Below are positions 7,691-15,259 of a stretch of 32,255 nucleotides of DNA, in pieces. Origin of the DNA: Terriglobia bacterium (GTDB taxonomy: Bacteria > Acidobacteriota > Terriglobia > UBA7540). A program made the translations under genes and the position numbers. The stretch lies in assembly GCA_020073545.1 (NCBI GenBank), contig JAIQEZ010000052.1:1-32255 (forward strand). Direction: 5' to 3'. Numbering within the stretch: the first letter of the stretch is position 1; every line of letters begins with the position of its first letter. The notes beneath the pieces are model-generated. The model saw only the letters and a program-made list of their open reading frames with translations, was not told the DNA's origin and did not search any database.

Positions 7691-7729
7691 CCCGGTCCGG
7701 GGCGGCTAGCGATTTCGCTCCGGACCGGG
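7691..7729. repeat. 10-bp perfect hairpin with inner stem
   Basis: CCCGGTCCGG (7691-7700) pairs with CCGGACCGGG (7720-7729). The loop contains a second stem AGCGA/TCGCT around TT, stacked directly against the outer stem on the 3' side. No T run follows. Confidence 0.55.
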
Positions 7730-7768
7730 AGTCACCCACCACGTCCTGCCACCGACGCTTGGAAAGGG

Positions 7769-7799
7769 AGCCGGTCGGCAATGGCGATGCCTTCCGGCT
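7769..7799. repeat. Two-part stem with symmetric internal loop
   Basis: AGCCGG / CCGGCT forms the outer 6 bp and GGCA / TGCC the inner 4 bp, separated by a 2-by-2 internal loop (TC opposite TT), with a 7-nt terminal loop. Confidence 0.45.
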
Positions 7800-7991
7800 G
7801 GTGAGCGCGTGACGTGCCCTAAGTTTTATGCGCGTCGCTCTGCCTCTCGCACAGACCCTTATCGGCGGTTTCGTTTTGAGCATGAGAAACTACGGGAGGA
7901 ATTTCGCGATCGTCGCTCCGTCCAGCGCCGAGCGTTTGTTCGGATTTGAGCTTTCCCATTTCGGAACGCAGCGGTAGGTCAGCACGTGCCC

Positions 7992-8025
7992 GAGCTCGAA
8001 GGTCTCCACGGAGAATTCGCGGCTC
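7992..8025. repeat. Nested three-part hairpin
   Basis: GAGC (7992-7995) pairs with GCTC (8022-8025), CGAA (7997-8000) with TTCG (8016-8019), and TCTCC (8003-8007) with GGAGA (8010-8014), giving 13 pairs interrupted by small internal loops. Confidence 0.45.
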
Positions 8026-8354
8026 ATCGGGCCGGGTCGATGGGTCAAACGTGCGGGGTGAGGAACCGTGACGCACGCGCCAAAACCTCCCTGCGGCTCC
8101 CCGGCCGCCGGGTTCAGAATCATCGTAAGTGCTTGACTGCTGGTCTCTTGGTGCCCGCACTCGAACCCCGACCGGGAGCAACCCCGTGAGCCTGCGCCCC
8201 TTTCCCGACACACCCGCCGTGGCCGCACTTGCTCCCCTAGCGAGGCTAGACACTGCACCTTTTCCTCGCAACACCACTCGGGTGGCTACTTGGCCCATCC
8301 TTTGCAATTTCTAAGGACAGCGCACCGAACCCAGGGCCGAACGCGGCGAACGAT

Positions 8355-8377
8355 GCGTAGAGCCGCAGGCTCTATGC
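8355..8377. repeat. TAGAGCC hairpin upstream of the sigma gene
   Basis: TAGAGCC-GCA-GGCTCTA is a perfect 7-bp stem that extends to 10 pairs with one G-T. The 9-mer TAGAGCCGC also occurs at 7071-7079, where it is one arm of another inverted repeat. It lies about 115 bp upstream of the sigma factor start and could sit in its leader. Confidence 0.45.
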
Positions 8378-8492
8378 CGCGGGTGAAGTGTTGCCTGCGG
8401 CGGCGCAGCAAGCAGCCCGAGGTTCGAAGGACGCTGGCCCAGAGGAACGCCACACCCCGCGACCGGGCCATTCGAGAGTGAGCGAGGTTCTT

Positions 8493-9404
8493 ATGGCAAC
8501 CCAACCGGCTCCGACCTACAAGCAGCTTACCGACGCGGCAGCGGCTCCCGCCATTCGCCACCGGCTGATCCCGCGCAGGACTGCGACCCAGCCCAGGGTC
8601 CATCCCAGGACGCAGAGGGATGTAAACCAAGGCCCGGAACAACAGCGGCTATTGCTCGAAATGCTTCCCCTGGTCAAGCGTCTGGCCTTCAAGATTCGCC
8701 AGCGCTTACCGGCTCACGTGGAGGTGGATGACTTGCTCGCGAACGGTGTGCTGGGGCTGGTGGATGCCGTGGCGAAGTTCGACAGCGCGAAGCGCGTGAA
8801 GCTGGAGAGTTACGCGGCCCACCGGGTTCGCGGAGGCATTCTGGACGGCCTGCGCGGCGCGGATCCCGCCTCCCGCGACATGCGGAGGAAGAACAAGAGG
8901 ATTCAGCAACTCTATCGTGAACTGGAAGTCAAGCTCGGGTGCCCGGGAACCGACGAGGAGATTGCCGCGGCGCTGGGCATGAGCCTGTCGCAATGGCACC
9001 GCACCCTGAACGAGGTGCGGGGTCTGGCGTTCGACTTCGGGGCGCGGACCATTTCCGCGGGTCCGACCTCGAAACGGCCCTGCACCGACCCGGCGCTTCT
9101 CGCTGACCACGGGGCGAACCCCTTCGAGCTGTGTTATCGCCGCGAGCAACGCGAGCTCTTGCGCCACGCGCTCTCCCACCTGCGCGAGCGTGAGCGTCGA
9201 ATCATCGTGTTTTACTATCAGCAGGAGTTGACCATGAAGCAGATCGCCGACCGTCTGAACGTGGACGAATCGCGCGTCTCGCAGCTCCATTCCGCCGCCT
9301 TGCTCCGGTTGAAGGCGTGCATCGAGTCCATGCTGTGCCGGCGGCGCGCCGCCCCCTCCGGGGCCGCTGCGAGCATCGCCATGGCCGCCGGAACCGTGGC
9401 CTGA
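8493..9404 (+). CDS. FliA-type (sigma-28 family) RNA polymerase sigma factor
   Basis: The 303-residue protein has sigma-70 region 2 at about 57-125 (LPLVKRLAFKIRQRLP...VEVDDLLANGVLGLVDAVAKFD...ESYAAHRVRGGILDGLR), region 3 at about 140-178, and region 4 with its helix-turn-helix at about 222-277 (LRERERRIIVFYYQQELTMKQIADRLNVDESRVSQLHSAAL). RVRGGILDGLR and the YYQxELTMKEIA-like stretch are typical of the FliA/WhiG group. The start at 8493 follows GCGAGG by a suitable distance; a longer frame from 8388 would add residues overlapping the hairpin leader. No flagellar or anti-sigma gene is in the window, so its regulon is unknown. The N-terminal 50 residues and an alanine-rich tail after 280 are outside the conserved domains. 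Confidence 0.88.
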   Translation: MATQPAPTYKQLTDAAAAPAIRHRLIPRRTATQPRVHPRTQRDVNQGPEQQRLLLEMLPLVKRLAFKIRQRLPAHVEVDDLLANGVLGLVDAVAKFDSAKRVKLESYAAHRVRGGILDGLRGADPASRDMRRKNKRIQQLYRELEVKLGCPGTDEEIAAALGMSLSQWHRTLNEVRGLAFDFGARTISAGPTSKRPCTDPALLADHGANPFELCYRREQRELLRHALSHLRERERRIIVFYYQQELTMKQIADRLNVDESRVSQLHSAALLRLKACIESMLCRRRAAPSGAAASIAMAAGTVA

Positions 9405-9745
9405 GAAAAATTCCGGCCGGGGGACAATCCCGCGTAGTTCGTGGCGATGCTGCGGACCAGGACGTGAAGCTCCGGCCGCCATCCTGCACGCGGCGCCTCC
9501 CGCGGTTTGCCGCCCCGCCCCAGTCCCCAGGTTCTCTCGCCTGGGTGGCAATCTGGACACCCAACCCTCGTTCTGAAGCGAATCCTCTTTTGCTCCTGAC
9601 CCGCCCGCTTGCATCCGCGCGGGGTGAATGATAGCCTCTTGGAGCCTTCCTCTTGTAGCGAGCCGGGCACTTGGCCGCGCCGACGAAGCTCGACGTCATA
9701 CAAGACGGTCGCCTCCTCTGGCCGGCGTGCGGCCCCAGTGAAGCC
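9405..9745. other. Intergenic region, nothing recognised
   Basis: There is no supported gene, strong promoter or terminator between the sigma gene and the small protein at 9746. Long frames on the minus strand across this region overlap the sigma gene antisense and look like shadows. Confidence 0.5.
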
Positions 9746-10003
9746 ATGAATCGACATGAGAACAAGGTCTTCGAGAATCAGCACGTGATTCTGGATGAGG
9801 GCGTGTTTGTGAACTGCACGTTTAAGAACTGCAGCTTGGAATATTCAGGCGGCGACGTCTACGTGCAGAATTGTCAGGGAGAAGGTTGCCAGCTTGTATG
9901 GCGGGGAGCGGCGCAGCGCACGGTTCTGTTGCTGCAAGGCCTCGGCCTGATGGTTCCACCGCCGCCACCCGCAGGCTCCGAACCGCCCAGTCGCGTGCAG
10001 TGA
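9746..10003 (+). CDS. Small conserved-looking hypothetical protein
   Basis: The 85-residue frame begins MNRHENKVFENQHVILDE and continues with FVNCTFKNCSLEYSGGD...VQNCQGEGCQLVWRGAAQRT. The alternating NC/F pattern resembles single beta-helix turns of pentapeptide-like proteins, and small bacterial proteins with this general layout are familiar to me, though I cannot name a family. The C-terminus is a proline-rich tail (MVPPPPPAGSEPPS). A longer start at 9671 is possible but would add unconserved-looking residues. The function is unknown. It is downstream of, and codirectional with, the sigma gene, about 340 bp away, so co-transcription is uncertain. Confidence 0.6.
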   Translation: MNRHENKVFENQHVILDEGVFVNCTFKNCSLEYSGGDVYVQNCQGEGCQLVWRGAAQRTVLLLQGLGLMVPPPPPAGSEPPSRVQ

Positions 10004-10334
10004 CCGAGCCGCTCGATGCCGTGGGACTCGTGGGAGGCTGACGAGCCTGACAGCCTGATAAAGAGCTGAGGGGCCCCCGTATTCGAGTGCCGGCTGGCTG
10101 CAGCCGGTATTCCGGGCCAGACGATGCCATCTGCTACCGCATCCTTCAAAGAAGCCGACGTCAGCCTATAACTCTTTATTTTGCAATGGTTTATATGCAC
10201 ATGGGGTTGCCTGGTTCAACTCTCTGCTCGCTGGCGAGGCGCCAAGTCGAGGCAATTCTCTTGCCTTTTCTTCGCCAGAACTTTTATATTCAAGCATTTG
10301 AACCCGGGAATCGCTCAACGCTGAGGACTGAGTT
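10004..10334. other. Intergenic region upstream of aroDE
   Basis: No gene is supported. One hairpin, CCGGCT / AGCCGG at 10090-10107, is present. The last 170 bases are more AT-rich (around CTTTATTTTGCAATGG and TTTATATTCAAG), as expected for a promoter region, but no clear -35/-10 pair can be assigned. Confidence 0.4.
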
Positions 10335-11846
10335 TTGGCCAAGTCGACCACGCCTCACATCTTTGTCAGTCTCGCGGCGCCGACCCTGAGCGCCATGGAA
10401 GCCCTTGCCGTCCGCGTGGCGGGAGCGCCCATCGGCTATGAGCTGCGCCTGGATTACCTCCAGGACTTCACCCAATTCGAATCCCAGCTTCATCAGATGC
10501 TCATGCGTCTGCATTCCCCGCAGGCCATCGCCACGTGTCGGTTGGCGCGCGCCGGCGGCATGTTGCGGGGCACGCTCGCTGATCAAGTGGCCGTCCTTTC
10601 TGCCGCGGTGCGTGCTGGATGCCAGTGGGTTGACCTCGAGATCGAATCGGTCCAAAAAGGCGGAGCAGCGTTGCTCCGGCAGTTCCGGCCCGCCAAGCTT
10701 ATCATTTCCTACCACGACTTCCGCAAGACGCCGGCGCTGGGCGCGACGTTTCGGCGCCTACTGCGGCTGCCGGCCCAAGTCGTCAAGATCGCGACGCACG
10801 CGCGCTACCTGCGCGACAACCTGCAAATCCGCCGCCTGCTCCAGGCGAATCGCTGTCGCAGCCCGCGAGTGGTGGCGCTGGCCATGGGCGCTTCGGGAAT
10901 CCCCTCGCGCCTGCTCTCGCTGCTCTGGGGTTCGGCGTTCACTTACGCGGCGCCTTTCAACCACTCCCCGGCAGCGGCCGGCCAAGTTCCCGCCGAGGTC
11001 ATGCGCGCTGTCTATCGGGTCGATCGCCTCGACAGCCGGACGCAACTATATGGCGTGCTGGGTTCGCACGCTTCCATTTCGCTTTCGCCGGCCATGCAAA
11101 ATGCGGCCTTTCAGGCCAAGCACGTGAATGCCGTCTTCCTGCCCTGCCAGACCAGCCAACTGCAGGACTTCCTCACCTTCGCGCGGGAGCTGGAGCTCCA
11201 GGGATTCGCCGTGACCATGCCTTACAAACGCGCCATCCTGCGCGCCCTCGATTGGGTCGACCCGCTCGCCCACCGCATCGGTGCGTGCAACACCGTGGCC
11301 ATGCAGCGGGGCCGCTGGTTGGGGTGGAACACCGACGCCGCTGCGGTGGTGGAAGTCCTCACCAAGCGTTTACGCCTGGCGGGCAGCAGCATTCTGATTC
11401 TGGGGGCGGGCGGCGCGGCGCGGGCGGCAGCCTACGCGGTACGCGCGGAAGGCGCGGAAGTTATCATCGCTGCGCGGCGCGAGCAGGCGGCGCGCAACCT
11501 GGCGCGAGGCTTGGCGGCGCAGGTGGTTCCCTGGGGCAGCGCCGAGGGCCTCGAGGTGGACGCCGTCATCAACGCCACGCCCGTGGGCATGTACCCGCAC
11601 GCTGACGGCACACCGATCGACCTTGCCCGGCTGCGCGTGCGGGTAGTCTTCGACATGGTCTATTACCCCCTCACCACGCGTTTCCTGAACGAAGCGCGCG
11701 GGCGCGGCCTGACCACGATTTCAGGCCTCGAAATGCTTGTGGCGCAGGGCGCACGGCAGTTTGAAATCTGGACAGGCCTCGCCGCCCCGCGCGCGTTGAT
11801 GGAGCAGGCCGTCCGCCAGGCGCTCGACTACTCAGCGGGAGGGTAG
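10335..11846 (+). CDS. aroDE: Bifunctional 3-dehydroquinate dehydratase / shikimate dehydrogenase
   Basis: The 503-residue protein fuses two consecutive shikimate pathway enzymes. The N-terminal half is a type I dehydroquinate dehydratase: ELRLD (36-40), the catalytic His in SYHDF (H127) and the Schiff-base Lys in VVKIA (K151). The C-terminal half is shikimate dehydrogenase: SLSP (249-252), the catalytic Lys in VTMPYK (K298), NTD (332-334) and the NADP-binding GAGGAA (357-362). All key residues are present, so both activities are likely. The start is a TTG with GAGG about 8 nt upstream; no ATG fits as well. Fusion of these domains is known in plants and some bacteria. It is followed in the same direction by trpE, 75 bp downstream. 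Confidence 0.92.
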   Translation: MAKSTTPHIFVSLAAPTLSAMEALAVRVAGAPIGYELRLDYLQDFTQFESQLHQMLMRLHSPQAIATCRLARAGGMLRGTLADQVAVLSAAVRAGCQWVDLEIESVQKGGAALLRQFRPAKLIISYHDFRKTPALGATFRRLLRLPAQVVKIATHARYLRDNLQIRRLLQANRCRSPRVVALAMGASGIPSRLLSLLWGSAFTYAAPFNHSPAAAGQVPAEVMRAVYRVDRLDSRTQLYGVLGSHASISLSPAMQNAAFQAKHVNAVFLPCQTSQLQDFLTFARELELQGFAVTMPYKRAILRALDWVDPLAHRIGACNTVAMQRGRWLGWNTDAAAVVEVLTKRLRLAGSSILILGAGGAARAAAYAVRAEGAEVIIAARREQAARNLARGLAAQVVPWGSAEGLEVDAVINATPVGMYPHADGTPIDLARLRVRVVFDMVYYPLTTRFLNEARGRGLTTISGLEMLVAQGARQFEIWTGLAAPRALMEQAVRQALDYSAGG

Positions 11847-11859
11847 GGCCCTTGAACAG

Positions 11860-11890
11860 GTCGAGAGAGTTGAACGTTCAACTCTTCGAC
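11860..11890. repeat. 20-bp perfect palindrome between aroDE and trpE
   Basis: Bases 11866-11885 (AGAGTTGAAC and its exact inverse) form a perfect palindrome. Flanking GTCGA and TCGAC extend the stem with a single bulged base. The GTTGAA/TTCAAC and TCGACTC words match the low-complexity repeats near 21.3-21.5 kb. No T run follows, so it is more like a dispersed palindrome than a terminator. Confidence 0.6.
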
Positions 11891-11921
11891 TCTCCAACTC
11901 CTTGAATTTGCTTTTCATTTC

Positions 11922-12536
11922 ATGTCTGACGCGCTTCCCAACTTCGCAGAGTTCAAACGGCTGACCGGCCAGGGCAATGTGGTACCTGTTTATCGGTCCG
12001 TGGTCGCGGACCTGCTGAGTCCCGTCTCCGCGTTCCTGAGTCTCTCGCCGCAGCACGGACGCGCGGCGGCTGCGCACCCCCACAGTTTTCTGCTCGAAAG
12101 CGTCGAAGGCGGCGAGCGCGTGGGCCGCTACACGTTCTTCGGCGTCGACCCTTTTCAAGTCGTCTCCTGCCGCGGTGACCGCATCACGCTCGCGCGTGGA
12201 GCGCACCGCCAAGTAGGGACGGGCAACATCTTCCAGTTCCTGCGCCACCTCGGCGCGCGCTACCAATCGGTCGTAATTCCCGGCCTGCCGCCCTTCACTG
12301 CCGGCGCGGTCGGTTATCTTTCCTATGAAGCCGTGCGCATGCTGGAGCGCCTGCCAGCGCGCGTCGCGCCTGACGTCGATCTTGACGACGCGGTATTCAT
12401 GTATTTTTCGAGCGTGCTGGCCTTCGACCACGTGCAGCACCGGCTCTTCCTGATCGCCAACGTGTTGACGGAAGAAGGCAAGGGAAGCCTGCGGGCGAAG
12501 TACGACGCGGCCTGCCGCCATCTCGATCGCCTGTAA
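11922..12536 (+). CDS. trpE: TrpE N-terminal fragment (204 aa)
   Basis: This is the open frame before the TAA. It covers only the regulatory N-terminal domain of anthranilate synthase component I and cannot be catalytic by itself. The ATG at 11922 has no strong Shine-Dalgarno sequence. Confidence 0.7.
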   Translation: MSDALPNFAEFKRLTGQGNVVPVYRSVVADLLSPVSAFLSLSPQHGRAAAAHPHSFLLESVEGGERVGRYTFFGVDPFQVVSCRGDRITLARGAHRQVGTGNIFQFLRHLGARYQSVVIPGLPPFTAGAVGYLSYEAVRMLERLPARVAPDVDLDDAVFMYFSSVLAFDHVQHRLFLIANVLTEEGKGSLRAKYDAACRHLDRL

Positions 12537-12542
12537 GGCCTG

Positions 12543-13424
12543 TTGCGCCGGCCGCTCCGCCTGCCGCGCGCCCCCCGGCCGCAGGGCGCGTTGCGGGTGC
12601 GTCCCAACATGCCGCGCGATCGGTACGAGGCGATGGTCGAGCGCTCCAAGGAATACATCCGCGCCGGCGACATCTTCCAGGTGGTGCTTTCCCAACGGAT
12701 GGAAGTTCCCGTCCGCGTCCCCGCCTTCGAAGTCTATCGCGCGCTGCGCGTCGTCAATCCCTCACCGTACATGTACTATCTGCGCATGGGTGAGTCCACG
12801 GTGCTCGGTTCCTCGCCCGAAATGCTCGTTAAGGTCGCGGGCCGCGACGTCGAGTACCGGCCCATCGCCGGGACGCGGCCGCGCGGCAAGTCGGAGGAAG
12901 AGGACAAGCGCCTGGAAGAAGAGCTTCGCTCCGACGCCAAGGAGTGCGCCGAGCACATCATGCTGGTCGATCTCGGCCGCAACGACGTGGGCCGGGTGTG
13001 CGAGTTCTCGACCGTGCGGCCCCAGGAAATCATGTTCGTCGAACGCTACTCGCACGTCATGCACCTGGTCTCGCAGATCACCGGGCGCCTGCGTCCCGAT
13101 GCTGACAGCTACGCCGCGCTGGCTGCCTGCTTCCCCGCCGGCACCCTCACTGGCGCGCCCAAGGTCCGCGCCATGGAGATCATCGACGAGCTGGAGCCCA
13201 CTCGCCGCGGCCTCTACGGCGGCTCCGTGCTCTACCTCGACTTCTCCGGTAATCTCAATTCCTGCATTGTCATCCGGACAGTATTAATCAAAGATAAAAT
13301 CGCCTACCTGCAAGCCGGCGCCGGCATCGTCGCCGACTCCGTCCCCGCGCGCGAGTACGACGAGTGCATGAACAAGGCCCGCGCCGTCCTGCGCGCTTTC
13401 GAACTCGCCGAAAAAGGCCTGTAA
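12543..13424 (+). CDS. trpE: TrpE catalytic fragment (chorismate-binding domain)
   Basis: The frame resumes after the TAA in the same phase. Possible restart codons are a TTG at 12543, seven bases after the stop, or an ATG at 12609 (MPRDRYEAMVERSKEYIRAGD). From the ATG the protein would still contain the whole chorismate-binding domain with all motifs, so translational restart could yield an enzyme without the N-terminal tryptophan-binding domain. Confidence 0.7.
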   Translation: MRRPLRLPRAPRPQGALRVRPNMPRDRYEAMVERSKEYIRAGDIFQVVLSQRMEVPVRVPAFEVYRALRVVNPSPYMYYLRMGESTVLGSSPEMLVKVAGRDVEYRPIAGTRPRGKSEEEDKRLEEELRSDAKECAEHIMLVDLGRNDVGRVCEFSTVRPQEIMFVERYSHVMHLVSQITGRLRPDADSYAALAACFPAGTLTGAPKVRAMEIIDELEPTRRGLYGGSVLYLDFSGNLNSCIVIRTVLIKDKIAYLQAGAGIVADSVPAREYDECMNKARAVLRAFELAEKGL

Positions 13425-13788
13425 CGGCGATTTCAGATCCTCCGGGGGGCGGAAAACGCGGAGCGAAGAGCGGTTTCGTAGCCCTACGGCTTTCAAGATA
13501 GAGAGGGGAGCCGTGGACCTTGTTGAAGAACCTGCTTACGCGGTCGCAAGGAGTGCGCTCCACGACAACCTACCATGTAAATCCTCCCATCCCCCTGGAA
13601 AGCGTGTCACCCCGCGCGGGCGATAGCCCTAGCGGTCGTCAGGGCCCAACCCTATGATTCCGCGTCACTAATCTGCTGAATCGCTCTTTGGCAAAGCCCT
13701 TGCTGCCGCTCATCAGGGCTGCTTCAGCAATAAGGTTCGACCCAGGAATTCCACGGAAGCTAGCGTAGATCAACCTAGTCTGGGAGGT
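13425..13788. other. Intergenic region, nothing recognised
   Basis: No gene is supported; in particular trpG, trpD or trpC do not follow trpE. No clear terminator is visible. Confidence 0.5.
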
Positions 13789-13794
13789 ATGCCG

Positions 13795-14886
13795 ATGCGA
13801 ATCTTAGGTGATCTGGACCCACGCCAAGGAACGGACGACATGCCGAAGGATGCAAGGAAAGGTCAGAACGAGAGCGTCGAGGTCAAGGCCAACCCGGCGG
13901 AAAGCCGCATGGGCACTGTTGGGGAAGTCCCACTGGAAGACCGCGGCGGGCAGGTGGGCGGCGCCCCAATGTTCCGGCAGATCGGGGAGAGGCGGCGGGA
14001 CGGCGACCGGCGTTCGGCTGCCGAGTCTCCGGAGTGGGCACGCAACTCAAGGCGGCACCGCCATCCAACCGGAGCCCTGTGGTGCGCATTCGCAGTGCTG
14101 ACCCTCGCCTTGATTGGCGAATTAGCGTACAGCTACCGCGCTCTGCGGAAAGGCCACATCGCGCAAATACCCGACATGCTGCAATCGGTTACGAAGCTAG
14201 CAGGACAAATGATGGCCATGGAAGCTGAACTTCCCGACCTGGAAACCAAGTGGAACGGCCTTGCTGACCGCATCGTCCGGCTCGATCGCAAAGTCGACTC
14301 CACACTGCGGACCGCAAGCCGCCAGACCCAGGAACTTGTGGCGCAAGCCGAAGGACGGCTGCGAGAAGAGATGGATCGACAGGCCAAGGTCGTGGACGCA
14401 CGCCTGAGCCAAGTGGAGTCGAACCAGAGGGAAGATCACACCCGCCTGGCGCGACTCAACGAGCAACTGGAGAAGGAAGTTGCAGCTCTGCGCGGTGAGC
14501 TGGCCACGACCCAGGACGGAACCAATCGCGGCTTGGCAGGCCTGCATCAGGAAGTCAGTCAGAACGAGGACAGCTTACACAACCTCGCCCAACAACTCCA
14601 CCGTGAACGAGTGAGCTTCGAGACCGTTAAGGATTCGCCGACGGAAATCGTCCCGGGCGTCTCCCTGACGGTCCTCAAAACCAACCCGCGCTATCAGCGG
14701 TTTCGAGGGTACGTCTCGTTGACCGCCGAAGGGCGTACGCTGTGGCTCGACAATCTGGGCGCGCATGAGGCCCTCGACCTTTACCCGCGCGACACCAGTC
14801 ATCCCTACAGTCTGATCATCACCCAGGTCAACCCGCATGGGGTGGTGGGCTACTTGCTTCTGCCGGCGGGCGCCAAAGTGGGCTAG
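13795..14886 (+). CDS. Single-pass membrane protein with long coiled coil, unknown function
   Basis: The protein of 363 residues has three parts: a charged, Gly/Arg-rich cytoplasmic N-terminus (1-90), one transmembrane helix (about 93-113, ALWCAFAVLTLALIGELAYSY), and an extracytoplasmic region. That region starts with about 150 residues of heptad-like coiled coil (125-275, rich in E, R, L and Q) and ends in a compact strand-rich domain (285-363, VPGVSLTVLKTNPRYQRFRGYVSL...YSLIITQVNPHGVVGYLLLP). The ATG at 13795 is preferred over the one at 13789 because GGAGGT abuts 13789 and stands six bases from 13795. No family is recognised. The layout suggests a periplasmic tether or sensor, but that is inference. 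Confidence 0.7.
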   Translation: MRILGDLDPRQGTDDMPKDARKGQNESVEVKANPAESRMGTVGEVPLEDRGGQVGGAPMFRQIGERRRDGDRRSAAESPEWARNSRRHRHPTGALWCAFAVLTLALIGELAYSYRALRKGHIAQIPDMLQSVTKLAGQMMAMEAELPDLETKWNGLADRIVRLDRKVDSTLRTASRQTQELVAQAEGRLREEMDRQAKVVDARLSQVESNQREDHTRLARLNEQLEKEVAALRGELATTQDGTNRGLAGLHQEVSQNEDSLHNLAQQLHRERVSFETVKDSPTEIVPGVSLTVLKTNPRYQRFRGYVSLTAEGRTLWLDNLGAHEALDLYPRDTSHPYSLIITQVNPHGVVGYLLLPAGAKVG

Positions 14887-15259
14887 TTTCTTCCCGGACG
14901 CCGCACGCATCGCAGGCACCGCGGTGTGTGCGGCTACGCCATCGTCTCGCCGTCATTTCCTCGCCAGCCAGAATCCAGGGGGCGGTCATTCACGCCCAGG
15001 CCCCAAGCCACAGCATCGTCATTCCCGCGCGAGGGGGGCCACGCCTTCGTATACCTGTCCCGGTTCCAACCGTTCCTTCACCTCCTGGCCATTCGCAATC
15101 GATGACGCCGTGCCGTACGGCGCCGCGGGCGGAGCTTGCAGTCGTGGCGGTCTGTCCAGCCCAGTCGGAGCCGATTTTGGGCTGAGCGATTTCTGGCTGA
15201 CTGGCGCAGGGAGCAAGGCCTGCATTAGAATGGGTCCGAGGCGATGAAGGGAAGTTCAG
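14887..15259. other. Intergenic region with REP-like units
   Basis: Contains GTCATTTCCTCGCCAGCCAGAATCC (split units from about 14951) and CGTCATTCCCGCGCGAG (from about 15018), related to the units at 965-1010. No gene is supported. The last 60 bases lead into the mntA-like gene. Confidence 0.5.

Larger units (their letters stand above)
6925..8492. other. Coding-poor, hairpin-dense tract (about 1.5 kb)
   Basis: No convincing gene is visible on either strand; the open frames are short, lack ribosome binding sites and resemble no family known to me. The tract holds many perfect inverted repeats: 7025-7033/7071-7079 (9 bp), 7218-7224/7251-7257 (7 bp), 7290-7296/7305-7311 (7 bp), 7317-7327/7338-7348 (11 pairs with one G-T), 7446-7460 (5 bp), 7576-7591 (6 bp closing a TTCG loop), 7691-7700/7720-7729 (10 bp), 7769-7799 (6 plus 4 bp), 7992-8025 (nested 4, 4 and 5 bp), 8050-8077 (6 bp) and 8355-8377 (10 pairs with one G-T). 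It may encode structured RNA, be a cluster of REP-like palindromes, or be decayed DNA. Confidence 0.5.
11922..13424 (+). pseudogene. trpE: Anthranilate synthase component I interrupted by an in-frame TAA
   Basis: Read through the stop at 12534-12536, the frame gives 500 residues, the normal TrpE length, with no shift of frame. The N-terminal domain carries SFLLESVEGGERVGRYTFFG, including the LLES motif linked to tryptophan feedback binding. The catalytic half carries GSSPEML, PIAGTRPRG, LVDLGRNDVGRV, HVMHLVSQITG and PAGTLTGAPKVRAMEI. The Ala in PIAGTRPRG indicates anthranilate synthase rather than PabB. The stop lies in the linker between domains. A single C-to-T change from CAA would explain it. 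It may be a real nonsense mutation, a sequencing error, or a functional split. No trpG is adjacent. Confidence 0.8.

Noticed and set aside
8150-8175. Second tRNA-like 3' end on the minus strand (GGGGTTCGAGTGCGGGCACCA)
   Set aside because: The T stem does not pair and no cloverleaf can be drawn.
7890-8258. 122-residue minus-strand frame, or a 77-residue version from ATG at 8123
   Set aside because: The codons are moderately coding-like, but there is no ribosome binding site, no recognised motif, and nested hairpins (7992-8025, 8050-8077) lie within it. Kept as non-coding.
9202-9784. Long minus-strand frames around the sigma gene end
   Set aside because: They overlap sigma region 4 in antisense and lack start signals.
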